64,000 bases of DNA from assembly GCF_950023065.1 (NCBI RefSeq), contig NC_088680.1, positions 20,076,559-20,140,558 of the forward strand, read 5' to 3'. The notes below the pieces were generated by a model. The model was not told the DNA's origin and did not search any database. It saw nothing but the letters and a program-made list of their open reading frames with translations. Below, one piece after another: positions 1 through 15,000 of the stretch (position 1 is the first letter of the stretch; each line of letters begins with the position of its first letter). Position numbers and translations under genes: made by a program. The DNA comes from Planococcus citri (lineage: Eukaryota; Arthropoda; Insecta; Hemiptera; Pseudococcidae).

Positions 1-2988
1 TGTCAAGTGATTCACAAAATTGTGCCTTCGGTTTTTTTTTTTACTTGTAGAGTGATTTTTGATGAGAGAAAAATTTATTGTTTTTGATCTTTATCTCGAT
101 TGATTTTGAAAAATAAGGTGTTCGGACCTTGAAAAAATTATTTTTATTCACTCGTCTATTTATTTGCTCGATCTGTTTTGGTTAAAAGTGGGTAATTTGT
201 CATTCGAAACTTTTAAATCAAACAAAATAAGTAAATGGAGTTCTGCGCCAGGAGGAATCATTTTCTTCTCACAAAAAATAATGAAGACAAAAATAGCCAT
301 TCAAGAGTGGTCTAAGACTTGTGTTCGGGCCTCAAAACAGTGTGGTAAAATGTATACCCTTCTAGTGAAATATTAACCCCCCCCCCCGTCCCTCAGTCCC
401 TCTCCGTTGATCGGATACGTAGAAAATTAATTTTGGTACCTATTCTAAAAATTCAAATTTTTCTCATCATTATTATTATTATTATTAATTATTATGGTTA
501 TGAAAATATTATCAGCGAAAATTATGAAATTAAAAATCAGTAATTGAAATTTTAAAAGCTCAAAACCAATCTTTGAGAAAGAAAAAAGCTCAACTTTTTA
601 TGTTTTTTGATGAATAGTGAAGAGTGATATTCCAAAACTCGCTTTGTCCATTTTCACAACTTTTCAGGAGAGAGGAAAAACAGTTTCCCTTTAAACGGGT
701 AAATTGGCTTTTTAGGCGAGTTTAGCACTTTATTTGGGTGGATTTATGATGTAGGAGTGTAGGTATACATTTCATCCACTGAATACTGCTGAAAAAAATT
801 TCAATAAAAATGGACAAAGCGCGTTTTGGAACATTATTTTTTTTTTAATTTTTAGTGAATTAGCTATTTAGGTGAGTTTAACACCTCATTTTGGTAGGTT
901 GATGATGTAGGAATGTGAGTTAATACTTCATCTACCAGGTACCACTGAAAACCTAACTTTGATAAAAATGGACAAAGCGAGTTTTGGAATATCACTCTTC
1001 AGATACATTTCATAGATGTAAAAATATTGAAAACAATTCTGTTTTAAAATTCGAAAAATTACCTACATACAAATGAAAGCCCCTTTTCATCCTTTTTTCA
1101 ACAAACCAATTTCCAAAGAAAAATCTCTGAATTATTGTTTCTTAAATTGAAGTTTTAGTTTGAATATCAGCTCATTTCATTTTTTCGATTTTATTGTTCT
1201 CACCCCCTCCCCTCACTTCCTACAGTCACCTCCAGTAAATACCCTCGAACATGGTTTAGAAGCAAAAAAAAATTAATCCACCTGTGCTTCTCCTTCCCAT
1301 CACCCAATTTCAAAAATTGTAGGTAGAAGAATTATTAATTTGAAAATTAAACTAAAACTTAATTAAATTCGTCAATTTAAAAGTTAATATTACCCAATGA
1401 TGTTCAAATTATTTTTAAATTTAGGTCAAATTAATGAATAGAAAATGAATCATTAATTCAAAGAATAAAAGCTTTAGTCAATGAAATTAAATTACCTGAT
1501 TTAAAGATAGAATGAAATTAACTAGTAGATGAAAAGGAAAATGTCTTATGTTGAAATTAAAAATTGAATTAGATTATGGGAAATGAAAATTAAATTAATA
1601 TTTAGAGTGGAATTTGACTTAACCTGCCTAATTTGAAATTTAAAATTAATTATAATTACAAATAAAAATGAAATTTGGCTTAGATTGCACTGAATTTGTT
1701 GAAAATCATTAAGTACATTTTTATTCATTATTTTCAATTTCATTTTCATTTTTCATTCATCATTTTAATTTAACTTTTCAACTTATTCAATTCAATTTTA
1801 CTTTTTCAATTTGATCTAATTTTTCAACCATTTTACCAATTTTCATCAATATCAAATTCTTATTTCAAAATTAATTTGTTTTATTTGCAAATTAATTTAA
1901 TTTTAATTCATTTTGAGAATTTATGTACGCTTATTTAATTTTTTTAAAATTAATTCATTCTTAATATGTTCTTCACTGGAAATTAAATTAGGAAAAAAAT
2001 CAAATTAATTTAGTAGTACAAACTTAAACAAATTTAAAAATCGGGAATTGAGAGCTAGCCGAAAGTCGATGATTTTTTGGGTTTTTTGAAAGCCAAAAGC
2101 CAGCCAAAGCTGCATGATTGAAAAGCTAAAAGCTATAGGCAAAAGGTAAGGTTTATTTGTCATTTCTTTGAACTTCGTGAGTTCGTGCAAAAGTCATTTC
2201 GTTCAGTTTCAGTTATTTTTCAATTTTTCAATTTATTTTTCTCCTTTTTTCACTTTTTTATTTTCATTTTTTTCGTTGTGCTTGTGAGTTTCCAGTTTCT
2301 TTCTCAATTCACCTCATTAAAAAATTTTGAAAAGCTCAACTTTGAAGCTTTATAAATTTTTTGGAAGCTTCATCTTTCATCTTTTCATCCGTGTTAAAAA
2401 TTGAATGAAATTAAACTTTCAATTCAAAGAATAAATACCTAGTCAATTAATGATCCAAATTGCCCAAACCGTCTCAAGAGCAACAAATTAGGACCCTTAA
2501 GTAAACGCTAATCGATCCATCGTTTTGTTTCAAGCATAGAAATTTTCAGTGTTTACCAAAGATTGTAAATAATATAAAGTTCATTTAAAGTGGTTTTCCT
2601 ATTCATTAAGCTAAAGGAAGTTCATCACTTATGAAACACCCTGTACATTGTTCTGTTGATAAACTACACCTATCTACATAAATACATTGTATTGTATACG
2701 AGGCGCAAAAAGGTTTAAGCATATTTTACCGCGCGAGAAATCGTTTTATGCGATGTACTAACTGCTATAACCTTTTTTTTTTTTTCAATTCGCGTGTAAT
2801 AAAATATGAAAATTTCATGCTAATTCTTCATATATTTTAACGTCCCATTTGCGGGGACGTGTGCAAGGTTAGCAGCTAGCACAACTTTCGGTCTCTTCAT
2901 CATAAGCATAGGTAGTTATAGTATATTGTACTTATGTGTAATGTCAGCTTTTTTTTAAAAAAACCATGTTCGTATTATTTATCGGTAG
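1..2988. other. A+T-rich non-coding sequence, probable intron of the DB/Ig/FN3 gene
   Basis: No exon is recognised here. The first coding exon downstream begins in phase 0 at a splice acceptor (AG at 2987-2988), so this stretch is most likely the 3' part of a large intron whose upstream exons lie outside the window. It contains an ATT microsatellite near 468-490, a small inverted-repeat element at 619-1000, and low-complexity sequence rich in AATT from about 1320 to 2000. The short open frames here have no recognisable domain. Confidence 0.6.
619..1000. mobile_element. MITE-like element with perfect 36-bp terminal inverted repeats
   Basis: The 36 bases at 619-654 are the exact reverse complement of those at 965-1000 (outer end GAAGAGTGATATTCC). 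The body holds two tandem copies of a unit of about 130 bp (about 712-838 and 869-1000), and each ends in a block of the type AAAATGGACAAAGCG. There is no coding capacity. A non-autonomous DNA transposon is the simplest reading; the family and the target-site duplication were not identified. Confidence 0.75.
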
Positions 2989-5900
2989 GATTTGGTGAAC
3001 AAAGAAGTAGAGCAACCGAATATCATCTACAATGTGACCGAATGCTGCGTCAGTTCGGGTCTCAGTGATGTATGCCTACCATTGTGCTCATACGATGCCA
3101 GCATGTCTCAGTTGAAATCTCTGGCTGGAATTTGTGGCAACGAGTTCCATAAGTTGATCCGTTGTGGTGCCGGTGGACGTAATCATAATAGCTGCTGCGA
3201 AAGACGCGGAGTGCCTTTGAATTGTTTACCCATTTGTACCGGTGTTATTGGGAAAACTGTGACTGCATCACCGCCTAATACGTGTATTCCTTTTATTGGG
3301 AATATTGTGCAGTGTTTCCAGGAAGGTAATAAATCTTGCTGCATATATTTTCATTTTTTATTTTTCCAAAAGGCGAATACTGATATGAATCTATGTTGAT
3401 TTCAGGCACTGGTCAATTGCCGGGTCCTGTTTCTGAGCTGCATGCTGTCAAGCTGAAGAATAACAGTGTTACATTAGAGTGGAGTTCACCCAAAGATGGA
3501 AGCGACGTGCAGGATTATGTTGTACACTATCAACAAGTTACCAACGCTACTATGCATGAAATATCACTCACCCTTGAACAGGTAAAACTCGAGTGTTTTT
3601 CTCTTATTATTTTTTGATTTTCTGTGGAAATGATTTAAACTGAATCATTATCGATATCGAATAAAAATAAAACTAAATTGAATTTGCATTGAATTGAATT
3701 AAATTAAAATTAAATTTAAATGTTAATGAAATAAAATTAATGAAAATGAAATTGAGTAGGTACCTAAATACTTACCTAGATTAAGTACTTACAAATTTTG
3801 TAAAAAAAAAAAGAGAAAAATGAAGCTTATTTGGCAATTTTGATCAAAAAAGACCTTTTATGTACTTAGTTTTTTCAAAAATTTGGCTGAAAAGAAATGA
3901 GATTTTTTTGTTACCTTATTTCGATGAAAAAACTGATTTTTTTGCAATTTTGACTAAAAATGAGAGATTTTCTGCAAATGTTGACCAAAAAAAAAGTGTT
4001 TTCAGCAATTTTGCCAAAAATAACTAAAATAAGACTTTAAGGTGATTTCGATTTTTAAAAAAGGCTTTATTGACAACTTGCACTTCTGTTGCAATTTTGG
4101 GGGGAGAATATTGATAAGAAAAAAAGGGGACTTTTTGATATTTAAAAAAAAAATTTAAAAATAGACTCTAGATAACAATTTTTATGAGAAAAACAAAGCT
4201 TACTCATATTTAGCAATTTTGACCAAAAAATACCTTTAATAGTTTTGCAAAATTTGGATTTTTTTTATTTTGGCTAAACAGAGGTGAGATTTTTTTTATT
4301 TTGATGAAAATTAAAAAAGACGTTATTGACAATGTTGACAACAAATTGTTATTTTTTACAGTTTTTAGAAGAAGGTAGGATTTTTTGTACTATTGTGTTG
4401 CAATTTTGAGGAAGGAAAAGCAGATAAGATTTTTTAACGATTTTGAAAAAGAATTGTGATTTTGACAGAAACAGAAAAAGTTGATTTTCTGCGACCAAAA
4501 AATTCAAGATTTTATGGAAATTTTGATCAAAATGAGCGATTTTCTGCAACTTCTCACTTTTATGCATTTGGAATTATGGTTTTTGGGAAAAATGGCGAAT
4601 CGAGGGCTTTCTATTTGGGAAAATGAATTTGTTTTTTTTTTGGAATATCTGGGAATTGAAAAAATAAATTAAACCTGGTACTATAAAATAATAGAAAAAT
4701 TGAATTGAATAGAAATAGGCAGAATAAAATTAAATTGGTAGAAAATATACGTACAATTTAAATTAGATATAGGTAGGTACCTACCTAATTAAATCAAATA
4801 AAAAAATACATACATTGAAATTGAAATGAAATAAAATTCTGCAGATTGAAATAGAAGTGACTGAAATGAAATTTGAGATTAAAATTTAATTGGATTTGAA
4901 ATGAATTTAAATTAGAATCAAGTCGAAATGTAAAAATAACAAAACTGAAATTTATTCAAACTATAATAAACTATAGGCAAATCAAATCAAAATGAAACAG
5001 AATGAAAATTAAATCAGAATAGAAAATAGAATATTAAAACACAATAAAAATCTAAATCCTCAAATTAATTAAAATTAATGTTGGTTGAAATAAAATTGAA
5101 TTATTAAATTGAATTGAGCATTAATGCATGAAAATGAAAATGAAACAAAATTAAATGAAGTTTGAATCAATTTAAATTAATGAAAATAAAGTCACATTGA
5201 ACCGAATTAGTTCAAAATTAATTTTAAAACGATTTTATTTAAAAATTGAATTAAATTGAATTGAAGTAAGATTGAATTATTCTTTAAAGACTGAATTTGA
5301 GTTGAAATTTAAATTAAATAAAATTGAAATTAGAGCATGAGTTACAACTTATACAATTTGAATGAAGATAAAATAGGTACCTAAAATGAAATTTAAAACT
5401 TGAACAACTAGATTAAATAAATCATCTAGTATTATCAAGAATTTGAAAACATTTCGAAAAATATTTTCAAAAAAACAAAAAAAAAAGTGAAAATAGCCTA
5501 AAAACTTGAAAAAAAAACTCCATTTTTGTTTGCAAGTATAAATTGTAAGATAAATTTTCGTTGCTTTGGCTTTCCTCACTCAAAGGACGTTTAAAAATAG
5601 ACCAATCGAGCCAAATTTTAGACGTTGAATATTTCAATTTTTGATGTTTAGTAAACTTTTGAGAATTAACATGGTCTATTTTCTTTAAAGAGTATTAAAA
5701 TTATATAAAATTCAAGTCTGGTTTCCATATCTTATTTTTGATGGCTCGAATCAATTAATGATCTGTAGTTTTAAGGCCTTTTGGAGTCTCTTCAGTCCTC
5801 TAGCAGAATTTTAAACTGTTCAGTTTTGAAGAGATCATCGTAAATGGAACCAAAATTAAATTAAGCATTTTTTTTCAACGCAGGAAAACATAAAAATTCG

Positions 5901-8900
5901 CTGGAGACTTCGAAAAGTCCCAAAACAACCACCAATTGATTTGAATGGTCCAAAATAGGATGTGGACTAAAATTTAGCTTTTTATCTCGATTTCGTCAAA
6001 TTTTGATTTTTCCATGAAAATTCAAATGTACCATAGGTGATTTTGAATATTGAAAAATTCATTGAGAGATTCAGCGTCTAAAACTAATTAATCTTTTTCC
6101 ATCTTTTCTATTTTTTTTTTTTTTTTTTTTTCAATAAAATTATCTCATCAAATTTTTTTAGCGAAATATTTTTGTCACATTACTAACTTTCTTGCCAGAA
6201 ATCTATTCCCCTCGAAAAATAAGTCCATTTATCAAACACACGTCTATAAATCGGGTTACCCTTCCTTCCCCTGTCAAAGAGAAAAAGCAACGCTGAAAAA
6301 CCAATATCTATTACCTACGCTTCAGTTTATATCGATAATGAAATACAGTATCTTTCCATGTCCACATGTGCAGTACACTTCGTACTTCGTAGTTTGTACC
6401 TACCTCTAAACAACAAGTAGGTAATTCGATAAATTTCTCGCCTTTGATTACAGCAAGTGACTGTGAAAGGAACGACGACTAAATTAGAGAATCTGGAAAC
6501 GGGAAAATTATACAGCATATTTGTAGTATCGAGAAACGTGCACGGTACATCATTACCATCGTCAATTTTATTACTGAACGTAACGGAAAAAGGTACGTGT
6601 CGTATATGTATTTTTGATTTACTTATACCTGCTGCGATTTACTCTTTCGCAATGCGATGAGATTTCCATCAATTTTATAATAATTTTATACCTAGATGTG
6701 TACCTATAAAAAAGGATGCCTATACCTTATGTTTACTCAATTTTACGTTTCAATTTATAGATACGAGCAAAGGTGGAATTACCGGAGTTACATCGCCTCC
6801 TCATTCGTTGGCTGTATCGAGCCACAGTGCTAATTTCGTTACCATTACTTGGCAGCCACCAGAATTCAGTCATCCTGCGGAACGATTATATTATAAGTAC
6901 GAAGTCATCAAGTAATAGATTATAAGTTCAACTTACGATGGTTAAATTAATTCCGGTTGTTTGTCGATAGATTGTACTGGAGAGGAAACGCTGACACAAC
7001 TTTCCGAATGGTTGATACAGAAATAACGAGTCATATGATCGAAGGACTGAGTCCAAATTCGCAGTATATAGTTTATGTTGTAGCAGTTTCCAAAGCAGGT
7101 TCTAGCTTAGCTTCGGAAACTTTAATAGCTTGGACTGATCCTGCTTTCCCTGCTTTTGTCGAGGTAATTGAATAGTCACAATGAGTAATCACGATCGAGA
7201 TCGAGTTCTAGGACTATTCGATGCTAACATAAATGCTGAATTTCAGGCACCCACCGTTCATCCGCTCAATATGGTTGTGGAAGGTAACAGTATGACCATC
7301 TTGTGTATCGCTATGGGTACTCCGATGCCGACTATTTCGTTGTACATTTCTGGAAGACTGGTTAGACAAGAGACTACTAGACATATGGTGACTGTGATCG
7401 GTAACGTGACTAGAGACATGAATCATATTTCGTGTTACGCTGATAACGGATACGGTACTCCTATGCAAGCCACCAGACATATATTGATTAACTGTACGTA
7501 TATCATTTAATATGGATCAGTAACTAGGTATTTGATTTATTATATGATGAGTGATGATGATCTTAATTTCCATCAATATTCCTGTTTTCTGTAAACAGAT
7601 ATTCCTAAACTGATACCTTCCGGTATTACGATGGCTACTTTGGGAGATAACGTAGCGCTGGAATGCGCTGTCGATGCTCAACCTGAACCAAAAATGATGT
7701 TCTGGAGAGATCCGAATGGTCGAGTACCGGTTATACAGGGTGGAAAATACAGCGTCGATATTACGTATTCGAAAGAAGTATGAAAAATTGATTTTATAGA
7801 AATGTAATTTGATATTACCGAAGGTGAACGTTTAATGATTACTTTGGTGTTTTGTTTTTTCTTCTGCAGGAAGTGACTAAATACATTATGACGTTGACTA
7901 TAAATAAAATAGCTGTCGCTGACGAAGGTGATTATTATTGTCACGCTGAGAACGCTTTTGGAACTGCGACCCAACCAGTTTCTGTTCGAGTTCGTAATAC
8001 GGTAAGATTTCAATAATTCTATGATTTTTTGTGAATCTCTGTTTTTTTTTTGGGCAGTATCAGAGCAGATTTGAAAAAATCTTACGAATTAAGGTATTTG
8101 AATTCTCAACTAAAATAAGTAAAATAAAAGTACCCAAACTCAAAAAAAAAATTGGAACTTTATTTGAGCTCCTTTAAAAGAATCTCAAAAATTATACTTA
8201 ATGTTTGAAATTATTTCAATTTTCAACTAAAATAAGTAAAAAAATACTACCCAAAATTACAAATAAAAAAAAAGCTTTATAGCCCTAGGTACATTTGAGA
8301 GGCTTTAAAAGAATCTCAAGAATAATAGTGTTCGAAAAAAATAATAAAAAAATGGAAAAAATCACATTCTCAAGATGAATAATACATGTTTGAAAAAAAA
8401 ATGGAAAAAATCACAAGTTATTTCATTTTTTAACTAAAATAAGTAAAATGAAACTACCCAAAATTCAAAAAAAAAAAATCTTCGTTTATAGATACGTTAG
8501 AAAGGCTTTAAAAGAATCCCAAGTTAATATTTTGAATAAAAAAAGAAAAAAAAATGGAAAAAATCACAATTTCAAGAATTATAAATGTTTGAAAAAAATG
8601 GAAAAAATCACAAGTTATTTCAATTTTAAACTAAAGTTGGTAAAATGAAACTACCCAAACTATAAAAAAAAATGGAACTTTATTTGAGCAGCTTGATAAT
8701 CTTTAAAATTATTTCAATTTTTAAATATGTAGGTAAAATAAAACAACCCAAAATTTTTTTAAATAATGGAACTTATACATTGGAGCAGTTTTTTAAACAT
8801 TTCTCAAATAGGTGCTCTGATGTTTGATGAAAAAAATTAGAAAAAAATCATAATTTTTTAAAATTTTAAACTAAAATAGCCAAATGAAACTACCAAAACT

Positions 8901-11900
8901 TTTTTTTAAAATGGAACTTTCTTCATTATTATTACATTAGAGGAGCTTTTAAAAATTCTCAATACTGATAATGTTTGAAAAAAACTACAAATTACTTATT
9001 TCAATTTTCAACTAAAATAAATAAAATTAAATTAAGTACCAAAAATTAAAAAAAAAAAAACAAAAAAAACTTTGTTTTATACATTAGAGCGGTTTTTAAA
9101 AAAAATCTCAAGAATGATGATATGTACCTATATTTGAAATTACATATTTCAATTTTTAAATATAATACGTAAAATTAAACTAGGTACCCAATACCCAAAC
9201 TTGAAAAAAAAATGGAACATAATTTATACATTAGAGCAGCTTTAAAAAAATCTCAATACTGATCATTTTTGAAAAAAAAAATCGAAAAAATTACAAATTA
9301 TTTCATTTTTTAACTGAAATATTTGGGTAAAATAAAACTACCCAAAAAATTTTTTAAAAAAATGGAACTTTTTAGACATTAGAGCAGCTTTAAAATAATT
9401 TTTAATATAGGTACTTTGATGTTTGAAAAAAAAAAAATAGAAAAAAAATCACAAATTATTTCAATTTTAAACCAAAACAAGGCGAAATAAAACCAAATAC
9501 CCAAACTTGAAAAATATGGAACCTAATTTTTACATTAGAGTGGCATTAAAAAAATCTCAAGAAAAATAATGTTTGAAAAAAAAATGGAAAAAATTACAAA
9601 TTATTTCAATTTTTGAAATAGGTTAAATAAAACTACCTAAAATTTTAAAAAAATGAACTTTTTATTCATTAGACCAGCTTTGAAAAAATCTCAAGAATGG
9701 TCTAATGTTTGAAAAAAAATTAATTACAAAATGTTTCAATTTTCAACCGATGTAGAATAAAATTAATATAATTTCGAAAAAAAGAGAATTTTTTTACAAT
9801 TTGTACCCATCTACTCCTCTCCAAACCTATCCCCCTTCTGATTCTAATCCAAATATATTATTTTCCAGCCCGCAACCCACAACGTAACCCAATGTTGTAT
9901 TCAACAGAACGTCTCATCCGCCTGTATGAACGCTTGCTCGTTCTATTTAGATATTGACACCGCCATCGAAAAACAAGAATGCGCCAATGATCTGAATAAA
10001 TTGATGAAATGCGCTGCTGGTAAGTAACCTGACCTGTATAAATTTGAAGATGATTAAAAATGATGGATTCTATTGAAACGATGAAGCCTGTGAGTGTGAG
10101 ACGAAGACGATGTTTGATATTCGAAAATATTTCTGTCACAGATGGATCAGATCATAGAGGGTGTTGCGCCTCTTTACACGTACCCAGAAGCTGTTTGGAT
10201 TGGTGTCGAGGTGAACCGGTAGTTGATAACACCATGTGCATCATTATGTACACTAAACCGATCATGTCGTGCTTCAGAGAAGGACGATGTGAGTATTTAA
10301 ATTTAAATTATTGTGCAATGTAAATTTTAGTACCCTAGATTGATTCAAATAGGCTGAAACGATTACACGGAATTGGAATTTCTGGAGAATAAATAAATTA
10401 AGAGGGGTTGAAAAGTCTGAACCTCTCTAGAAGGCATGTTTGAAACACTTTCCGAATAAATATTCGTATGCCTCCAGTCCTCTAATTATACTTCCACATG
10501 TGGAAGTGTTAATAAAATTGCATACCTTGGACGCCGTAAATACGTTCATTTATACAGAAAGGCAGGGAGCTGGGTAGGTTACAGCTTCATTGCATGTTGT
10601 AGTATAATGTGATGAACTGATGATTGAATTGATAATTCATCGAAAATTGTTGGGTTTGGAAAAAGTGGAGGTGATAGGGGAAATTACACCTGTCTAATCC
10701 CAATTTCTGTTTTTTTTTTTGTTTTTTTTTTTTTGGTTTATTGTACGTAAAATTACCATTCAAATAAATATAAATGATCATCCTACAACTAACTGTCTTT
10801 GTTCAATCATTTCCAGCCAAACTACCAGGACCTCCTCAAAACGTACGAGTAGAAGTTGTTGACACACATTCAGTGATGGTTAAATGGGACCCACCAATCA
10901 AGAATCCACACACTGTTGAAGTGTACAGGTAACAAAATTAATTTTTTTTTTTAAATTGAAAACTTGCTCATTCTTATACACGTATAATTTAAAACTAATT
11001 TCGATATTAATTCTCACACAGAGTATTCTGGAGACCAATCGGCAACCCTCGTAACCCAGCCAAAAACGATACCAAAGAAAACAACCTACTAATCACCGGA
11101 TTAAAAGACGACTCTACTTACGAACTAGTGATCAAAGCAAGCAACCAAATAGGAACCAGTATGCTGACTGATCCGCTGAAATTCTCAACGACTGAAAAAT
11201 ACATCACGTCTGCTGCCAGCCTGGGAGGTAAGTTCACAGTGTTGGAAGTTGGAACAGTCATTTACCACCATCGTAACTCGTACCTCGTACCTACATTTAA
11301 CTCCACTCTCCGGAATAAGATACGTACTCGGAGACGATAAACTGTTGACCTAGTAAATTAACCCCGAGTTATTGCGTGTGCTATAGTATTGTGCTTTGTG
11401 CAATCTGAAAGTTTGGCGTAATTACTATTGTAAACTCTCTTTGAAAAGATAAACTCTTGCAAAGACGCGGCAAGTTTAATTGAAAAAAATGAAACAAAGC
11501 GGGAAAAAATGCACAGCTTAACTGCGGTGGATTAGACCCGAGTAAAGTTTGAATATAATTTACGGAATGAAATTTGTTGTTTGAATGGAAACAAAATTTG
11601 AATGAATTATTTAAAATGTGAAAAAAAAGTACAATAATAATATTTAAAAATTGTAAAAAATTGGAATTTGGTTAGTAAAATTCACTGTACATAAAAATGT
11701 TCAAAATGGAATTTTAAAAATGAGAATAAAAATTCACATTGTGACAAAAACCCAACAAAAAATTGAACAAACACTAAAATAATAGATGAGTACAATGTAA
11801 AAAATAAAAATTTGTCAAAAACAGAACCACCAACAAAAAAATAATCCATTTATAAAAAATGAATTTCAAAAATGCATCGTACAATAATTTAGTAAAAAAA

Positions 11901-12060
11901 AACTGACTTGTATTTTCGTCAAAAATTTAACTCCAAAGTGGTCTGTTTTCAGGAGAAAGGATTACTTTGGCGAAGTACTGTCTGTAAAAATTAATTACCC
12001 GTCTCCCCCCTCCGCCCCGTCCAAAATTCAGCTCTATTTCCAACCAAAAATGTTTTCTCA

Positions 12061-12091
<31 letters not shown>

Positions 12092-15000
12092 AAAATACCT
12101 ATCTAAAAGCGATTTTTAACAAATTTAAGCATCGCTGAGTCCAAATCTGGAGTCAGTTTTTGACGATCGTCGCTACTTCATTAAAAAGAGATGGTTTATT
12201 CATCAAAAAAATCTTTAACATTTTCTTACCTGTAAAAGGTCGAGCCAGTTCTTAATTTTGAGCTCATTTTCGTTCTCAAGGACCTGAAATTAATCAAAAA
12301 TTGTGATGAAAACTGCCATTTTTGGAAAAAAAGATTTTGTGATTTGTGTTTTAAAAATGTTCTCATTTTTATAAAAACATACCAAAGGGCTAGGGAAAAA
12401 AATGAAATAGTGAAATCTTACAATAATAAATAATAATGAGATTTCAGACTTTGATATTTCAGATTTTGAGATTTCAGATTTTGGGATTTCAGATTTTGAG
12501 TTTTGAGATTTTGAGCTTTTGAATTATGAGATTTCATATTTTAAGATTTCAGGTTTTAAAATTTCACATTTGAGATTTTGAGATTTTGAGATTTGAGATT
12601 TTGAATTTTCGGATTTTCACATTTTGGATTATTAGGTTTCAGATTTTGAATTTTTTGATTTTGAGATTTTAGAACATGAGATTTCAGATTTTGAAATTTC
12701 AGTTCTTGAGCTTCTATATTTTGAGATTTGAGATAAGTATTGAGATGTCACATGTCAGATTTTAAGATTTCGAGATTTTAGATTTTGAACTTCTGGTTTT
12801 TGAGGTCTCAGATAATGAGATCTCAGATTTTGAGATTTTGAACTGTTGGATTTTGACATTTTGGATTATGAGATTTCAGATTTTTAGATTTCTAATTTCG
12901 AGATTTGGTTTTTAAGATTTCAGATTTATATAGATTTCAGATTTTGAACTCTTTGATTTTGAGATTTCGGAGTATGAGGTTTAAGGTTTTGAGATTTCAG
13001 TTTTTGAGCTTTTGTATTTTGAGATTTCGGAATTTGAGGTTTCGGATTATGAGATCTCAGATTTTCAGATTTCCGAATTTGAGATTTTCAGATTTTGAAC
13101 TTTTGGATGTTGACATTTCGGATAAATGACAAAATTATTCTATTTTTTTTTTTTTTAATTGATTTTGCATTAATCGAAGTCATTTTTAACAATATTTTAT
13201 GCATTTTTTCTCACAATGCTATTTTTTTTCTTTTATATTTTTATATCATTTAACTACGTTTTTTATTGATTGGAGACCATTTTTTTCTTTTTTGAATTTT
13301 TATTTTCTCATAAACTACGAATTGAGGATGAGGAGCGATTTGGACGTCATTTTCATGTTCAGCGACTTCAAATTAATCAGAAAACCTTGACAAACGTGAA
13401 TATTTTCAAAAACAGTTTTTTGGCTCAATTTTGTGCTTCAAAGAAGGTGATTTTCCGGAAAACGAATGACGCTGTACAAAATCCGATTCCGAAAATAAAT
13501 TCCCTGTGTCAAAACAATCCCCATAGTCAAAATTTTGGCTTAATAATTCACGTAGGTACTTGAAATTTTTCTCAAAAAAAAAAAAAAAAAAATGCATCAA
13601 TCAAAACTTGTCTTCATTTTTTGAAAATCGAAAATTTTCAACAAAAAATGTACCTAGTTAAATGTCTTTTTTGACTAATTTGAGGTTGCTGAGTCCGAAT
13701 CTGGCGTTCATTTTTGGTGCTGTTCGCTGTTTCATCAAAAACTGGTGATCTTTTGTTAAAAATCTCAATGTTTTCAAAAATAACGAACCAAAGCAAAAAA
13801 TTTTGACTTAATTTCAAATGCTCAGCAGTCTCAAATTAGTCAGAGAAGGTCATAAATATTTTATTTTTTTCAAAGAATTTTTGGCTCAATTTTTTTGAGT
13901 CTCAAAATGGACGATTTTAGGAAGAGTCAATGATTCTGGGAGGGAGGGAGGGAGGGAGGGGGAAATCTGATATCGGATTGCCTTAATTCGTTTTTTTTAA
14001 TAGATTTTTTGGACTTTTTCAATTTTCTAAAATAGATTTCTTGATTTTTTCAATTTTCAAAAAATAGATTCTTTGGATTTTTTTCACTTTAAAAAATGAA
14101 TTTTTTAAATTTTTTAAATTTTCAAAAAATAAACTTTATGGATTTTTTCAATTTTTAGGAAGTACTTACATTTTAAAAATTTTTCCAATTTGCAAAAAAA
14201 TACTTTTTTCGGATTTTTTTCGATTTTCTCAATTTTTAAAAAATATATTTTTTGGATTTTTTTTACCAATTTAAAGTTGCTGAGTTAGAATCCGGCATCC
14301 ATTTTTTGTGCTAGTCTCTCCATTATTGAGAACTAAAAAAATGTTGAAATATTAACAGGATTTTTATTTTAAAAAATTTTGGCTTAAATTTTGATGTCGA
14401 GCTCAAATACAGTCTATTTCCAGGTTGAAAAAACAATTGAAAAATGAACCAAAATAATTTTGTTTAAAAATTAGAAAAGTCAGAAATAATTGGAATTTAT
14501 TTGATGAAATTGAAAATCTTTATTTAAAAAAATAATACGACTAAAAAATTTCGTTTACAAAACCAGTAAGTATGCAAAATATTTGCTGTAAAAAATAGTT
14601 CAACATGAAAACAAAAAAATTCACGTTGTGATCTGATAAAAAATTAGTGGAATAATTCAAATAGAAAATTTCAAAGAAAATTGTCTCAAAATCCAATTGA
14701 AATAACAATCTCAAAAAAGAATTTTTAAAATATCGAAATATGTCAAAACCAAAAATTTAATTAAAAGAAAAAAAATATTATTATCTACAACGAATTAAAA
14801 TCCAAACAATTGTAATTAATACGAATCAAAATGTAATGATTGATCTTTGAATTGCTTTTAAAAAGACCTATAGAATTTATGTAGCTACTAGCTACCTATT
14901 AATTTAAAAAATTGAAAATTTCAATTCAACTAAATAAAACCATTTTTTTTTCTTTTTTTGCAGAAGATGAACATGCAGCAGTTGGCACAGCCTTGAGTGT

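Noticed and set aside
10491..10508. 18-bp perfect palindrome ACTTCCACATGTGGAAGT in an intron
   Set aside because: Too short and isolated to assign to an element or binding site with confidence.
12905..13129. 74-codon open frame (MVFKISDLYRFQ...)
   Set aside because: It is a translation of the 15-bp minisatellite, which has no stop in this frame by chance.
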